Of a DNA stretch of 64,000 bases, positions 1-10,440 are shown in pieces; the first letter of the stretch is position 1, and the number at the start of each line of letters is the position of its first letter. The stretch is from an uncultured Sphingomonadales bacterium (GTDB lineage Bacteria; Pseudomonadota; Alphaproteobacteria; Sphingomonadales; Sphingomonadaceae). The stretch covers positions 62,001 to 126,000 of the forward strand of contig CAIMDB010000008.1 of assembly GCA_903839675.1 (NCBI GenBank), written 5' to 3'. The translations under genes were made by a program, and so were the position numbers. The notes beneath the pieces were generated by a model, which was not told the DNA's origin, did no database searches, and worked only from the letters and a program-made list of their open reading frames with translations.

Positions 1-70
1 TCGATGCAGACGGCGCGGCCACGGTCAACGTGATGGGCGATCCGCCTGCGGCCTTTGGGTAAAGAAAGGT

Positions 71-166
71 CCCCCTCCCGCACGCGGGAGGGGTTAGGGG
101 TGGGCCTGCCCAGCGTTAGACAGGCCCATTTCCCACCCCCGTCCCCTCCCGCACGCGGGAGGGGGG
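71..166. repeat. Composite extragenic palindromic repeat: two copies of CCCCTCCCGC-AC-GCGGGAGGGG
   Basis: Perfect 10-bp-arm palindromes at 72-93 and 143-164, separated by further GGGGTGGG/CCCACCCC and GGGCCTG/CAGGCCC complementary segments; lies just after the TonB receptor stop. Confidence 0.8.
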
Positions 167-177
167 ATTCTCTAAGC

Positions 178-2511
178 TTAGAACTTCACGCCGAAGGTTG
201 CGCCATAGGTGCGCGGATCGGGGAAGTAGCCGAGCGTCAGGCCGCCAAAGCCTGCGCCAAAGTCAATGAAGTTGGCCGGCCGGTCTTCCTTGGTCAGGTT
301 GCGGACCCAGAAGGACAGCTCCGTCCGCGCGCCACCAACGTTGAAGTCGGAAATGCGCGCGGCGACGTTCACAATGTCACGCCCCGGAGAACGCGTGTTG
401 CTCGCCACATTCGCCACTGCGCGGTTGCCAGTGAGTGCGAATGGGAAGGTGTAATAGCCTGACACGTGGTTGTAATCGCCGGTCAGGTTGAGCTTACCCC
501 AATCCCCTTGCATCACGCGCCAATCAAAGCCGAGTGCGGCCGTTGCCTTGGGTGTGTGCGGGAAGGCGCGATTGTTCGCCACGTCCACGCCGCCATCGAT
601 GAAGCTCTTATAGTCCGCATCGAGCACCGCGAACGATCCGTTGATCGTGAGGCTGGGGATGGGCCTTGCGACGGCTTCAAATTCCAGACCACGGATGCGT
701 GCGGCAGCCGCATTGAGCACGACTGAGGCGGCGGCGCCCTGTGCGGTGAACACGGACAGCTGAATGTCCTTATGTTCATCCCAGAAACCGGCGACGTTGA
801 AGATCAGCTTGCCATCGGCGAGCTTGGTCTTGAGGCCGAGTTCATAGCTGTCGACCTTTTCAGGGCGATAGGGGTTGCAAAGCTCACTTCCATTGCCGGG
901 GGCCGAGGTGCAGTTGAACGGCTGGCCAATCAGGCCTGCGACATCCGTCTCACCATTGAAGCCGCCGGACTTGTAACCGCGCGCCCAGCGGGCATAGACG
1001 TTGACGTTATCGCTGGCTTCATAGCTGAGCGTGGCCGTTGGGCTGAAGTTGTTGAACTTCGCATCGGGCACACCGCCATAAGGCACATCGAACAGCACCG
1101 TGCGCGGCGTGCCAACGGCAAAGCGGCGGCGGATGTCCTTCACCTCATTGGTGTAGCGCGCGCCCAGTGTCATCTTCAGCGCCTCGGTCAACCGGTAATC
1201 GAGCTGCGCATAAAGCGCCCAAGCTTTGGTGTGCGATCCATAATCCGATTGGAGATCCGCCGCACCCGGCGCACCAACCTGATTGAGGAAGCTGAAGAAG
1301 CGCTGTGGCCCAAGCGTTTCGGCCTTTTCCCGATAGGCGAAGGCACCGACCACATAGTTCAGGCGATTGTCCATCGCGTCGCCCGTCAGCTGGAGCTCCT
1401 GGCTGTAGGCATGGAAGCTCGTGTCACGCTGCGTGTTCGCGATGTCGAGCGGAGAACCGTCAAGGTCCGCCGCATCCTGCCAGCGCAGATTGCGGTAAGA
1501 GCTGATCGACTTGAGCGTCGAGGCCCCCATGTCGAGCGCGAGGGTCAGGCTGTGGCCATAGGTGCGCGTCTTTTCATAGAGCGGATTGGCGTCGACGCTG
1601 GCCGTGCTCTGGCGGTTCGGATTGGCATAGAGGCCGAGCGGCGCGATGGCCGCGAGGATTGCCGGATCCGTGAACAGGCTGTTCGGCAACACACTCACCA
1701 GCTGCGAGAAATCGGTCCGCTGGTTGTAGCGGCTATAATCAAACTGATAGTCCGCCGTGAAATTGCCTTCCGGCTTCAGCCGCAGCTGGATCATGCCCGA
1801 CTTGCCATTCAGATTGCCCAGATCGGACACCGAGTTCGGCCGTGCGAGGAACGCCTGTGGGAACGGGTTTGGCCCGACCTTCACAAAACCGTCGCGCTTC
1901 TGGATCTGGCCGGAGACCTTCATGGACAGTGCGCCCATGGCCGGCAGATTCAGGATCGCCTTGCCCTTCCAATAATCATAATTGCCATAGCTGATTTCAG
2001 CCGAGCCACCCGCTTCGCCTGTTGGCTTCTTGGTGACGAGGTTGACAGCACCGGCCAGCGCGTTGCGGCCATAGAGCGTGCCCTGCGGCCCGCGCAGCAC
2101 TTCCACACGCTCAAGATCCGCCACGTCAAAGATCGAGCCCTGCGCCTTGGCAATGTAAACGCCATCAAGGTAGAGGCCGACCGCCGGTTCCCAAGTGACA
2201 GCAGGGTTGATCGTAACCGAACCACGAATGGCGATCTGCGAGATCGTCTTGTTCGACGGCGCACGCTCAATCTTCACGTTCGGCGCGATCGAGCCGAGGC
2301 GGTCAATCGAGCTGATGTCGCGCGCTTCCAGATATTCGCTGCTGACCGCCGAAATGGCGAGCGGAACATCCTGGACGTTTTCCGCACGCTTTTGCGCGGT
2401 CACGACGATGTCACCAATGCCGTCTGAGTCCTGCGCTGCCGTCTCCTGCGCGATGGCGGGCATGGCCAAGGCCGTGCTGGCGAGTAGAGTTGCTAAACGA
2501 AGAGCCTTCAT
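178..2511 (-). CDS. TonB-dependent receptor
   Basis: Signal peptide MKALRLATLLASTALAMPAIAQ, TonB-box-like DIVVTAQKRAENVQDVP, plug motif VEVLRGPQGTLYGRNALAGAVN, C-terminal ...GATFGVKF. Start placed at the internal Met rather than the 2670 ORF start. Confidence 0.95.
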   Translation of the reverse strand: MKALRLATLLASTALAMPAIAQETAAQDSDGIGDIVVTAQKRAENVQDVPLAISAVSSEYLEARDISSIDRLGSIAPNVKIERAPSNKTISQIAIRGSVTINPAVTWEPAVGLYLDGVYIAKAQGSIFDVADLERVEVLRGPQGTLYGRNALAGAVNLVTKKPTGEAGGSAEISYGNYDYWKGKAILNLPAMGALSMKVSGQIQKRDGFVKVGPNPFPQAFLARPNSVSDLGNLNGKSGMIQLRLKPEGNFTADYQFDYSRYNQRTDFSQLVSVLPNSLFTDPAILAAIAPLGLYANPNRQSTASVDANPLYEKTRTYGHSLTLALDMGASTLKSISSYRNLRWQDAADLDGSPLDIANTQRDTSFHAYSQELQLTGDAMDNRLNYVVGAFAYREKAETLGPQRFFSFLNQVGAPGAADLQSDYGSHTKAWALYAQLDYRLTEALKMTLGARYTNEVKDIRRRFAVGTPRTVLFDVPYGGVPDAKFNNFSPTATLSYEASDNVNVYARWARGYKSGGFNGETDVAGLIGQPFNCTSAPGNGSELCNPYRPEKVDSYELGLKTKLADGKLIFNVAGFWDEHKDIQLSVFTAQGAAASVVLNAAAARIRGLEFEAVARPIPSLTINGSFAVLDADYKSFIDGGVDVANNRAFPHTPKATAALGFDWRVMQGDWGKLNLTGDYNHVSGYYTFPFALTGNRAVANVASNTRSPGRDIVNVAARISDFNVGGARTELSFWVRNLTKEDRPANFIDFGAGFGGLTLGYFPDPRTYGATFGVKF

Positions 2512-2746
2512 ATCGACCTCCCTATAAGTTTCACATTTGCAAACGATTGGCATATGCGTATTTATTCCGCGCAATATGCTACGTATATCGACGCTACACA
2601 ACAAAAATTGCATTGATAGCGTAACCGAAAAGCCACGTAACTGCGCATCAAGAGGGCAAATCGCTCTCACTGACCCAAGGTGCTAGGGTCCAATTTCTGG
2701 CCAAGGCTGTGGCCGCGCAATGACGCCCGATAGGAGACAAGCCGGA

Positions 2747-3385
2747 ATGACCTCTCTTGAAGCCCGCATCGACCGGCTGGAATCGCTCGATGCGATCCGC
2801 CAGCTGCCGGCCAAATATGCGCTCGCGCTCGACATGCGCGATATGGACGCGATGGTCTCGCTCTTCCACGCCGATGTCCGCGTCGGCAAGGACGCCTCGG
2901 GGCGCGCGGCCCTGCGGGCTTATATGGACCGCACCCTGCGCTCCCCCTTCATGGGCACGTCGCACCATATCGGCGGGCATGTGATTGAATTTGACGACGC
3001 AGACCACGCGCACGGCGTCGTCTATTCCAAGAATGAGCATGAAACGCCGGTCGAAGGCGGGGCGGATGAATGGGTCATCATGCAGATGATGTATGTCGAC
3101 GACTATGTGCGGCAGGATGGGCGCTGGCATTTCGCCCGCCGCCTGCCACTCTATTGGTATGCGACCGACCTCAACAAGCCGCCCGTCGGCCCCAACAAGA
3201 TGCGCTGGCCGGGCACAGACTGGGTGGAAGGGAACTTCCACAAGCTGTTCCCCAGCTATGCCGAATATTGGTCCCGCGAGGGTGACCATGGCGGCCCCGT
3301 CGCCGAACCTGCCCCGCTGGAGGGCTTCCTCAACGCCATGCGCCGGGGGGCGGCGGCTCCCAAGGTGAAGGTGCGGGCGGACTGA
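2747..3385 (+). CDS. SnoaL/NTF2-like family protein
   Basis: MTSLEARIDRLESLDAIRQLPAKYALALDMRDMDAMVSLFHADV, typical SnoaL-like N-terminus; start could also be 2720. Confidence 0.75.
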   Translation: MTSLEARIDRLESLDAIRQLPAKYALALDMRDMDAMVSLFHADVRVGKDASGRAALRAYMDRTLRSPFMGTSHHIGGHVIEFDDADHAHGVVYSKNEHETPVEGGADEWVIMQMMYVDDYVRQDGRWHFARRLPLYWYATDLNKPPVGPNKMRWPGTDWVEGNFHKLFPSYAEYWSREGDHGGPVAEPAPLEGFLNAMRRGAAAPKVKVRAD

Positions 3386-4953
3386 TGCGCAAAACGAGCA
3401 TCGGGCTCCTGATAGCGGCAGCCATCGGGGCAGCCGGCGTCGGCCTTTGGACAAATGCCAATCGTGAAATCGCAGAACCACGGCCGATCGACGGTGCAAC
3501 CCTAGCGCAAATCAGTTGGACGAAGGACTTCACACCGGCGCCCATTGCCGGCAGCTTCAACACAAATCCCTATCTCGCAGCCGGTGCAAATGGCACCATG
3601 CATGGCGACGGAGGACAATCCGACACGCATCCAGCCGCGGGACCTTTTGGCGCCAACCTTGAGGTCCGCAGCCGCCGCGCAGGCAACGGGCTTCCCCGCC
3701 AATGCTCCACCTTTGTGTATCGGTCGGATGGCAAGCCTGTGGTGATGTGCGGCGGTCTGACAGGATTTCGCATGGTGCTTCTCGACCCGAAAACATTGGA
3801 AGCCCTTGCCCATTTTGATTTGCCGATCCGGCCAAGTTCCTTTGAAGCCTTGGTAAAGCGCGACATGGGCATCATGATGGGCGACAGTTCCGGCGGGGCC
3901 TATATGTTCCTCGACAATAAGGACCGTCTGGTCTTCGCGAATAGCGAGTGGGTTGTTCAGCGACTGGACGCGACACAGACAGACGGAAAATGGGCGTTCA
4001 AGGTCGACAAGGAATGGGACCTTAAGCCCTATGTGCCGACCCACTGCCTCAGCTGGAATAACTGGTTCCCTAAAGGGGAATGCGACAAGATAACAACGGT
4101 GATGCCCGACCACCAAGGTCGCTATTGGTGGACAACGCGCAACGGGCGGCTTGGCACGCTCGACCCGAACACGGGCAAAGTTGCCGTCATCAAACTGAAG
4201 AATGAGGAAATTCAAAACGCCCTCGCCATGGACAGTCGCGCTGTCTACGTGCTGTCGGACCATGCGCAATATGCTTTCACAGCAGATGCAGCTGGCCGCC
4301 CGATGCAATTATGGCGCGCTGCCTATGATCGGGGGACAGCGCGCAAGATCGGATCGATAAACCAAGGCAGTGGCACAACCCCTACCCTGTTGGGCAATCA
4401 ATGGATCACCTTTGCCGACAACGCCGATAGTCGCATCAACATCGTCGTCCTGAAGCGTGGAGATGGCAGCCGCGTCTGCACCGTTCCGGTCTTTTCTGAA
4501 ACGGCCAGTGCCACAGACAACAGCATGATTGGCTGGGGCAAGTCTATCATTCTTGAAAACAATGCCGGTTTCAAAAGCGCGCATGAACAGACCGACTGGG
4601 GGGCAATTGCGGGCGGCGTCGTCCGTGTTGATGTCCGGGCAGATGAAAGCGGATGTGACACAGTCTGGACCTCACCGCTCAAAGTACCCTCCGTGGTCCC
4701 CAAATTATCGGCGGCCAGCGGGATTGCCTATTTCTACAGCTTTGATCTTGTGAAGGATGCTGATGGCCATCCAACGCAGCAATGGTCCATCGTTGGCCTC
4801 GATTTCAAAACCGGGAAGCAGGTCGTCAAAATCCCAACCGGCATTGGCAGGCAGTTTGATAACAATTGGGCATCCATGTCCATCGCCCCGAACGGAGACT
4901 TTTATGCGGGGATGCTGGGAGGACTGGTGCAGGTTCGCTCCGCTCAGAAGTAG
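3385..4953 (+). CDS. Exported protein, probable beta-propeller (quinoprotein/lactonase-like fold), function unknown
   Basis: N-terminal hydrophobic segment; repeated blade-like segments (GRLGTLDPNTGKVAVIKL, GLDFKTGKQVVKIPTG). Confidence 0.6.
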   Translation: MRKTSIGLLIAAAIGAAGVGLWTNANREIAEPRPIDGATLAQISWTKDFTPAPIAGSFNTNPYLAAGANGTMHGDGGQSDTHPAAGPFGANLEVRSRRAGNGLPRQCSTFVYRSDGKPVVMCGGLTGFRMVLLDPKTLEALAHFDLPIRPSSFEALVKRDMGIMMGDSSGGAYMFLDNKDRLVFANSEWVVQRLDATQTDGKWAFKVDKEWDLKPYVPTHCLSWNNWFPKGECDKITTVMPDHQGRYWWTTRNGRLGTLDPNTGKVAVIKLKNEEIQNALAMDSRAVYVLSDHAQYAFTADAAGRPMQLWRAAYDRGTARKIGSINQGSGTTPTLLGNQWITFADNADSRINIVVLKRGDGSRVCTVPVFSETASATDNSMIGWGKSIILENNAGFKSAHEQTDWGAIAGGVVRVDVRADESGCDTVWTSPLKVPSVVPKLSAASGIAYFYSFDLVKDADGHPTQQWSIVGLDFKTGKQVVKIPTGIGRQFDNNWASMSIAPNGDFYAGMLGGLVQVRSAQK

Positions 4954-5753
4954 TAACTCGCCCCGTTGGCGACGAGCACCGATCCGTTGACGAAGCTCGC
5001 ATCGTCGCTCGCCAGATAGGCGACGGCGGCGGCAATCTCACTGGGGTTCGCCATGCGGCCAAGCGGGATGCTGGCCTCCATCGACTTGATCCATTCATCG
5101 GGAATGCCCGCCATGACCGGCGTATTGGTCGGCCCCGGTGCGACAGCGTTGACCCGGATTTTGCGTGGTGCGAGTTCACGCGCCAACTGCCGCGTCAGAC
5201 CGATGATCGCAGCCTTGGACGTCACATAATGCGGGGAACCTTCGCCCGATTGGGCGCTTGTCGAGCTGATGTTGATGATCGACCCGGCATTGCCATCCTC
5301 CGCCAACACACGGGCGAATTCACGGGACACATAGAATGGCCCATTGATGTTGACGGCCATGACGGCGGCCCAGCCGTCATCTTCCATATGGATGAGCTGA
5401 TCGACGATCACGTCGGACTGGCCGGTGGCAGCCAGTTCCTCATTCCTTTTGGCCATGGCGCCGTAAAACTGCTCGGATCCGTCCTTGGCCGCCTGCCCGA
5501 TCCCCGCATTGTTGACCGCAATATCGAGCCTGCCAAATTCGGCCCGCGCGGCGCGGACAGCGGCGATGACAGACGTGGAGTCCGCGACATTGCACGGGAG
5601 CGCGAGGGCGGCCCCGCTGGCCTTGGCTTCATCGACGTTCATATCGAGGGCGGCAACCTTGGCGCCATCGGCCGTCAGGCGCTCCACGATCGCGCGGCCA
5701 ATGCCGCGACCCGCACCTGTGACAATTGCAGCCTTGCCGTCAAAACGACCCAT
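4944..5753 (-). CDS. Short-chain dehydrogenase/reductase (SDR)
   Basis: AIVTGAGRGIGRA, NNAG, YVTSK motifs. Confidence 0.93.
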   Translation of the reverse strand: MGRFDGKAAIVTGAGRGIGRAIVERLTADGAKVAALDMNVDEAKASGAALALPCNVADSTSVIAAVRAARAEFGRLDIAVNNAGIGQAAKDGSEQFYGAMAKRNEELAATGQSDVIVDQLIHMEDDGWAAVMAVNINGPFYVSREFARVLAEDGNAGSIINISSTSAQSGEGSPHYVTSKAAIIGLTRQLARELAPRKIRVNAVAPGPTNTPVMAGIPDEWIKSMEASIPLGRMANPSEIAAAVAYLASDDASFVNGSVLVANGASYYF

Positions 5754-7444
5754 CAGTCATTCGCTCCTGTCATGTGGCGCGCCGCGATATAGCCAAAGGT
5801 CATCGCTGGCCCGATGGTGACACCGGCTCCCGGATAGCTTTCCCCCATCGCCGAAGCCGCATTGTTGCCCACAGCATAGAGCCCGGAGATCGGCTTACCC
5901 TTGGCATCCAGCACGCGGGCCTTGTCATCGGTCAGCAAGCCGCCATTGGTGCCAATGTCACCCGGATAGATCGGCATCGCGTAGAACGGACCCTTGGCAA
6001 GGGGCGCAAGGCACGGGTTCGGGCCGACGCGCGGATCGCCGTACATCTTGTCATACGCCGCTTCCCCACGGTGAAAATCAGGGTCTTCCCCCTTCACCGC
6101 ATTTTCGTTGAAGCGGGAGACGGTGGACGCGAGCGTATCGACCGGCACGCCCATATTGGCGGCCAGTTCTTCAATCGTCCGACCCTTCTTCAAAATGCCA
6201 CGCACTTCGCCACGCTGCATCCAATCAGGCATGATCGGATAGAGCGGGCCGACCGGATAATTGTGCCGGTACTTATGGTCAAAGACGAACCAAGTGGGGT
6301 TCGCATCGCAATGTTCCGCCGCGCGACGGGCCATTTGCTGGCCAACGATGTGATAGGACGCTGCTTCGTTCAGATACCGCTCGCCCTTCTGGTTGACCAT
6401 CATGCAGCCGGGAAGCGCACGTTCAATCGTGCACAGCCGCCCGCGATCCTCGCCAGGAACATAAAAGACAGGAGCGGCCCAGGCGGACTGCATGTTGAGC
6501 GTATCGGCACCAATCGCTGTGCCCGCGCGGATGCTGTCGCCGGTGTTGCCGCCTGTTCCTCCCGAATAAGTGGCATTGCGGTAAAGCGGCGCATTCTCAT
6601 CGCGCATCATCTGGTTCTTGTCGAAACCACCCGCGGCGAGAACAATGCCCTTCTTCGCCCGGACACGCAGGCTCTTGCCCTCATGCCGGACGATAGCGCC
6701 AGTCACCTTGCCCTTCTCTGTGATCAGCTCTTCCAGAGGGCTTTCCAGCCAGAGGGGGACCTTCTTTTCATTGATCGCCAGACGCAGCCCGCCCAGCAAA
6801 GCATTGCCTAGAGTCAGCCGACGGTCTTTGCGCGATTTGAAGCGGAACGGCCAATCGAACCAATAACGGGCAAGGCTCTTGGTTAGATGCCACCACCAGC
6901 CCGGCGCGCGGAACAGGATGATATAGGTTTCATCAAAGTGCCAGTTCAAATAGCCGAACAGGCTAGCGGCTGGCGACGCAAAGCGAAGATTTTCAACATC
7001 TTTACCCAGCTTCCTACCATCAATTGGCAAAGGCATATGGGTGCGATAACCGGTCGGGCTACCGCCGGGATTTTCGGCATGATAATCCGGATAAGGAAAG
7101 GCCTGATAGCTGATTTCAGTATTGTTCGTGACCCAGCGGAGCATGGGTGAGGCATTTTCCACGAACGCCCGGATGTTGGCATCCGGCACATTTTCCTTGG
7201 ACAGGGCGCGAACATATTTGAACGCGTCGTCCACATTGTCTTCAAAGCCTGCGGCGCGCGCCTGATCACTATTGGGGATCCAGATGCCCGCGCCCGAGGT
7301 CGCAGAGGTGCCTCCCCATTGCGCTTCCTTTTCGATCACGAGCACATCGGCATGATTGTCCGCCGCGACGAGCGCAGAGAGCAGCCCACCTGCCCCAGAC
7401 CCCACAACCAGCGTGTCGACTTCCTTGTCCCAAATCTGTGTCAT
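5753..7444 (-). CDS. FAD-dependent dehydrogenase of the 3-oxosteroid 1-dehydrogenase (KstD)-like family
   Basis: DTLVVGSGAGGLLSALVAADNHADVLVIEKEAQWGGTSATSGAGIWIPNS and C-terminal YPGAGVTIGPAMTFGYIAARH. Confidence 0.85.
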   Translation of the reverse strand: MTQIWDKEVDTLVVGSGAGGLLSALVAADNHADVLVIEKEAQWGGTSATSGAGIWIPNSDQARAAGFEDNVDDAFKYVRALSKENVPDANIRAFVENASPMLRWVTNNTEISYQAFPYPDYHAENPGGSPTGYRTHMPLPIDGRKLGKDVENLRFASPAASLFGYLNWHFDETYIILFRAPGWWWHLTKSLARYWFDWPFRFKSRKDRRLTLGNALLGGLRLAINEKKVPLWLESPLEELITEKGKVTGAIVRHEGKSLRVRAKKGIVLAAGGFDKNQMMRDENAPLYRNATYSGGTGGNTGDSIRAGTAIGADTLNMQSAWAAPVFYVPGEDRGRLCTIERALPGCMMVNQKGERYLNEAASYHIVGQQMARRAAEHCDANPTWFVFDHKYRHNYPVGPLYPIMPDWMQRGEVRGILKKGRTIEELAANMGVPVDTLASTVSRFNENAVKGEDPDFHRGEAAYDKMYGDPRVGPNPCLAPLAKGPFYAMPIYPGDIGTNGGLLTDDKARVLDAKGKPISGLYAVGNNAASAMGESYPGAGVTIGPAMTFGYIAARHMTGAND

Positions 7445-8238
7445 ACGTCATCACCTGTCAGGTAAAATTGTGGCGGCTGGCGCGATGTGATGCGGGCATT
7501 GCGCGCGGCAAACCCATCGTCCAGCGCTTCGGGTTGTGGAATGATCCAATAATCGCCCCGCGCCACCGCATCGAGCACCAATGGCGCAAATTCATCAGGT
7601 GTCAGCCCGTTTTCTTCAAGCATCCCGACCATCGCATCGTGAAAGCCTTTAGACGCGGCGCTGGGCGCTTCGCGGAAAATGTCTGACTTCACGGGGCCCG
7701 GTGCGAGCAGCGACACCTGAACCTTGCTGTTGAGAATCGCCAGTTCCCCCGCGAGCGACTCCGTGAGCGCGACAGTCGCAAATTTGGTCGCCGAATAGGG
7801 TGCCATCAGCGGCGCGGGCAGGAAACCGCCCACCGACGCTGTATTGATGATGCGCGCCGGCCGGTCTGCCGCGAGCAGGCGGGGCACAAAGGCCCTAAGG
7901 CCATTTACTATACCGCCGATATTGACGTCGAGCGATGTCTGCCAAGCCTTGGCGCTGATCTCCCAACTAAAGCCGGTCGAGAGCACGCCTGCATTGTTGA
8001 ACAGCAAACCAACCTGCCCGTGCGCAGCATAAGCCGCCTCCGCCAGCGCCTCGAGCGCGGCGGGGTCCGTCACATCAGTTGGCACGGCTAGTGCTGCGTC
8101 TCCAATAGCGTCCGCAACGGCCTTAAGCTGTGCCGCATCCCGGTCGGCAAGCACGACCTTCATGCCCCGGCGCGCAGCTTCCCGCGCAAGTCCGGCGCCG
8201 ATCCCGCTGGCCGCACCCGTGATGACGGCAACGCTCAT
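7441..8238 (-). CDS. SDR family oxidoreductase
   Basis: AVITGAASGIGAG, NNAG, YSATK. Confidence 0.92.
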   Translation of the reverse strand: MSVAVITGAASGIGAGLAREAARRGMKVVLADRDAAQLKAVADAIGDAALAVPTDVTDPAALEALAEAAYAAHGQVGLLFNNAGVLSTGFSWEISAKAWQTSLDVNIGGIVNGLRAFVPRLLAADRPARIINTASVGGFLPAPLMAPYSATKFATVALTESLAGELAILNSKVQVSLLAPGPVKSDIFREAPSAASKGFHDAMVGMLEENGLTPDEFAPLVLDAVARGDYWIIPQPEALDDGFAARNARITSRQPPQFYLTGDDV

Positions 8239-9137
8239 GTGCGGAACTGCGCCGCCACGTCGGCCACGGCATTGGCAACATCATGACGCCTATAGCCAAG
8301 CAGCGCGACTTCTGCCGGATCTGGATTGACGCGCACCCAATTGCCGCGCCCCTGCGGGATGGCGATATCGGGAAGGAGCGGATTTTCCTCATCCCGCTCT
8401 TCCACTGTCACGTCAGACCCGACGGCATCGAAGAACAGCTGGAAATATTGGGTGAAGGTCAAATTCTCATCCCCCACCAGATAGGCCTTGCCGCTCTCCC
8501 CCCGCTCCAGCGCACCCTCAATCGCTTCAGAGAGCGACAGGAACGACATGAAGTTTGTGCCGCCTGCCGGACCGAAATGCGGAATGGGGATCTTGCCCTG
8601 CGCCCATTGGACATAGGGGTCAAAGATCATGCTGGGCAGGCCTGGGACGCTGCCGACCATGAAGGGGGCATTGACGCTGATGGCAGCGAAGCCCGGCGCC
8701 GCCTGTGCCCGCGCGCCTTCGCACGCTGCCTTGCGGGACCGGATATAGCCATTGCCTTCAAGAAGCTCGGGGGCCGCCTGATGATAATAGCTGCCCAGCT
8801 GAATGGCGCGCTTCACGCCCGCTGTGCGACAGGCGGCGAAAAAGGCGGGCACAGCTTCATGATTGGCCTTGATCAGGAACTCTGCAAAGTCTGCACCCTG
8901 TGGCACGTGGCGTGGATCATTGCCGGCGGCGAAAACCACCCAGTCAAATCCTGCCAGCTTCTCAGGCGTGTAATCGCCCGCAACATAATCACCCTGCACG
9001 AATGGCATCGCGGCCATCGGCGTTGCCGGATTAGCGGGGTTCCGCCCGCCCACTGAGACGTCATGTCCCTTAGAAGTGAGATGAATGGCGCAATGGCCGC
9101 CTAGCGCGCCTGTGCCGCCGACAACGAGTATCTTCAT
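8235..9137 (-). CDS. NAD-dependent epimerase/dehydratase-like protein
   Basis: MKILVVGGTGALGGHCAIHLTSKGHDVSVGGR N-terminal Rossmann motif. Confidence 0.85.
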   Translation of the reverse strand: MKILVVGGTGALGGHCAIHLTSKGHDVSVGGRNPANPATPMAAMPFVQGDYVAGDYTPEKLAGFDWVVFAAGNDPRHVPQGADFAEFLIKANHEAVPAFFAACRTAGVKRAIQLGSYYHQAAPELLEGNGYIRSRKAACEGARAQAAPGFAAISVNAPFMVGSVPGLPSMIFDPYVQWAQGKIPIPHFGPAGGTNFMSFLSLSEAIEGALERGESGKAYLVGDENLTFTQYFQLFFDAVGSDVTVEERDEENPLLPDIAIPQGRGNWVRVNPDPAEVALLGYRRHDVANAVADVAAQFRT

Positions 9138-9595
9138 GATGTTTTACCCTCTCCTGCGCTTGCGGCGTCCTTCACCGTTACAGCGCGAGTTTCTTCCCAT
9201 TCAACGATCAGCTTGCGATGGGTGAAGCGCCATTGGCCATCCTCCCGCCGCCAGCGATCAAGATAGCGGATCGTCCAGACGAGCAAGCTGTCCGTATCGT
9301 TGAGCAAATGGTCTGCGGTGCAATAGGTCTCGCCTGTCGCCTCGTCGCCGGTGACGGTTGCAACCTGATTGTGGACCCGGTGGACCGTCGCGCGGAACAT
9401 CTGGCCCAGCGCATCAATGGAGCCGAGATTAGCCGCACGTCCTTCTATGGTGAAGCCGGGGCCTTCAATCACGCAATCGTCAGCAAGAACATCTTCCCAG
9501 AGCGACTTGTCCCGCCGGTCAGCCCCCTGCGCATAGAGGTCTGCCGTGCGGCGCAACGCGGCCAGATCCAAGAGGTCTGCTGCGGTCATGGTCAT
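9134..9595 (-). CDS. SnoaL/NTF2-like family protein
   Basis: MTMTAADLLDLAALRRTADLYAQGADRRDKSLWEDVLADDCVIEGPG; internal start chosen (4-nt overlap with the upstream gene) instead of the 9802 ORF start. Confidence 0.8.
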   Translation of the reverse strand: MTMTAADLLDLAALRRTADLYAQGADRRDKSLWEDVLADDCVIEGPGFTIEGRAANLGSIDALGQMFRATVHRVHNQVATVTGDEATGETYCTADHLLNDTDSLLVWTIRYLDRWRREDGQWRFTHRKLIVEWEETRAVTVKDAASAGEGKTS

Positions 9596-10440
9596 CGCCC
9601 CGGTATTTTCAGGCCATTGCCTGTCACCATCGGGACAACGGTCCATTCCCCCGTGGGCGTCCGTGTCCAGCCGGCCGCAGCCAAGGCCCCGCCGTCCACA
9701 TGGATGGCCGTGCCCGTAACCCAAGCCGCAAGCGGGCTGGCGAGATAGAGCGCGGCCCCGGCGCAGTCGTCCGGCGTGCCAAAGCGACCGAGCGGGATCC
9801 ACTTGTCCATGTTTGCGCGGTTTTCGGGTGGGATCATGACGTCAAGCGCGACTTGCGGCGTATCGGTTGTCTCCGGCGCGATGTCGTTCACGCGGATGCC
9901 TTCCGGCGCGAGTTCCAGCGCAAGGCTTTTGGTGAAGCCAGCAATGCCTGCCTTCGCGGCGGCATAGACGCTGCAATAGGGAATGCCGCGATAGGCCTCA
10001 ATCGAGGTGACGTTGATGACGCACGAGCCGGGTGCTGCCGCCCGCAGCATCGGCAGCATCATGCTCGTCATGCGCAGCAACTGTCCGATATTGACGTCAA
10101 GGATCTCATCGATCTGATCCCCGCCCAGCATATCGAATGGCAAGGCGTGCACGAAGTGGCCGACATTGTTGACGAGCACGTCGAGCTTGCCGGACACCGC
10201 CTTCACCTTCTCGACAAGCAAGGCGGGCGTTGCGCGATCTAGAACATCGCAGACCACGACATGCGCATCAGGCAAGCCCGTCTGCACGTCGGCCGCCCGT
10301 TCTGCGTCGATCTCCGCAATGATGAGCGTTGCACCTGCATTGGCAAAGGCTCCAGCAATGCCGCGCCCAATGCCCACCCCACCACCGGTCACGAGAATTG
10401 TTTTCCCGCTATAATCCAATGGGTTCGACGGGAGTGTCAT
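9592..10440 (-). CDS. SDR family oxidoreductase
   Basis: ILVTGGGVGIGRG, NNVGH, YAAAK. Confidence 0.92.
   Translation of the reverse strand: MTLPSNPLDYSGKTILVTGGGVGIGRGIAGAFANAGATLIIAEIDAERAADVQTGLPDAHVVVCDVLDRATPALLVEKVKAVSGKLDVLVNNVGHFVHALPFDMLGGDQIDEILDVNIGQLLRMTSMMLPMLRAAAPGSCVINVTSIEAYRGIPYCSVYAAAKAGIAGFTKSLALELAPEGIRVNDIAPETTDTPQVALDVMIPPENRANMDKWIPLGRFGTPDDCAGAALYLASPLAAWVTGTAIHVDGGALAAAGWTRTPTGEWTVVPMVTGNGLKIPGR

Noticed and set aside
772-2427. 551-aa ORF on the plus strand
   Set aside because: Antisense shadow of the first TonB receptor; low-complexity composition typical of GC-rich antisense frames, no recognisable motif.
3502-4308. 268-aa minus-strand ORF
   Set aside because: Antisense to the beta-propeller gene, no motif; the sense frame has a signal peptide and a start coupled to the upstream gene.
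4866-6811. Long plus-strand ORFs opposite the SDR and KstD-like genes
   Set aside because: Shadow frames of well-supported minus-strand genes.
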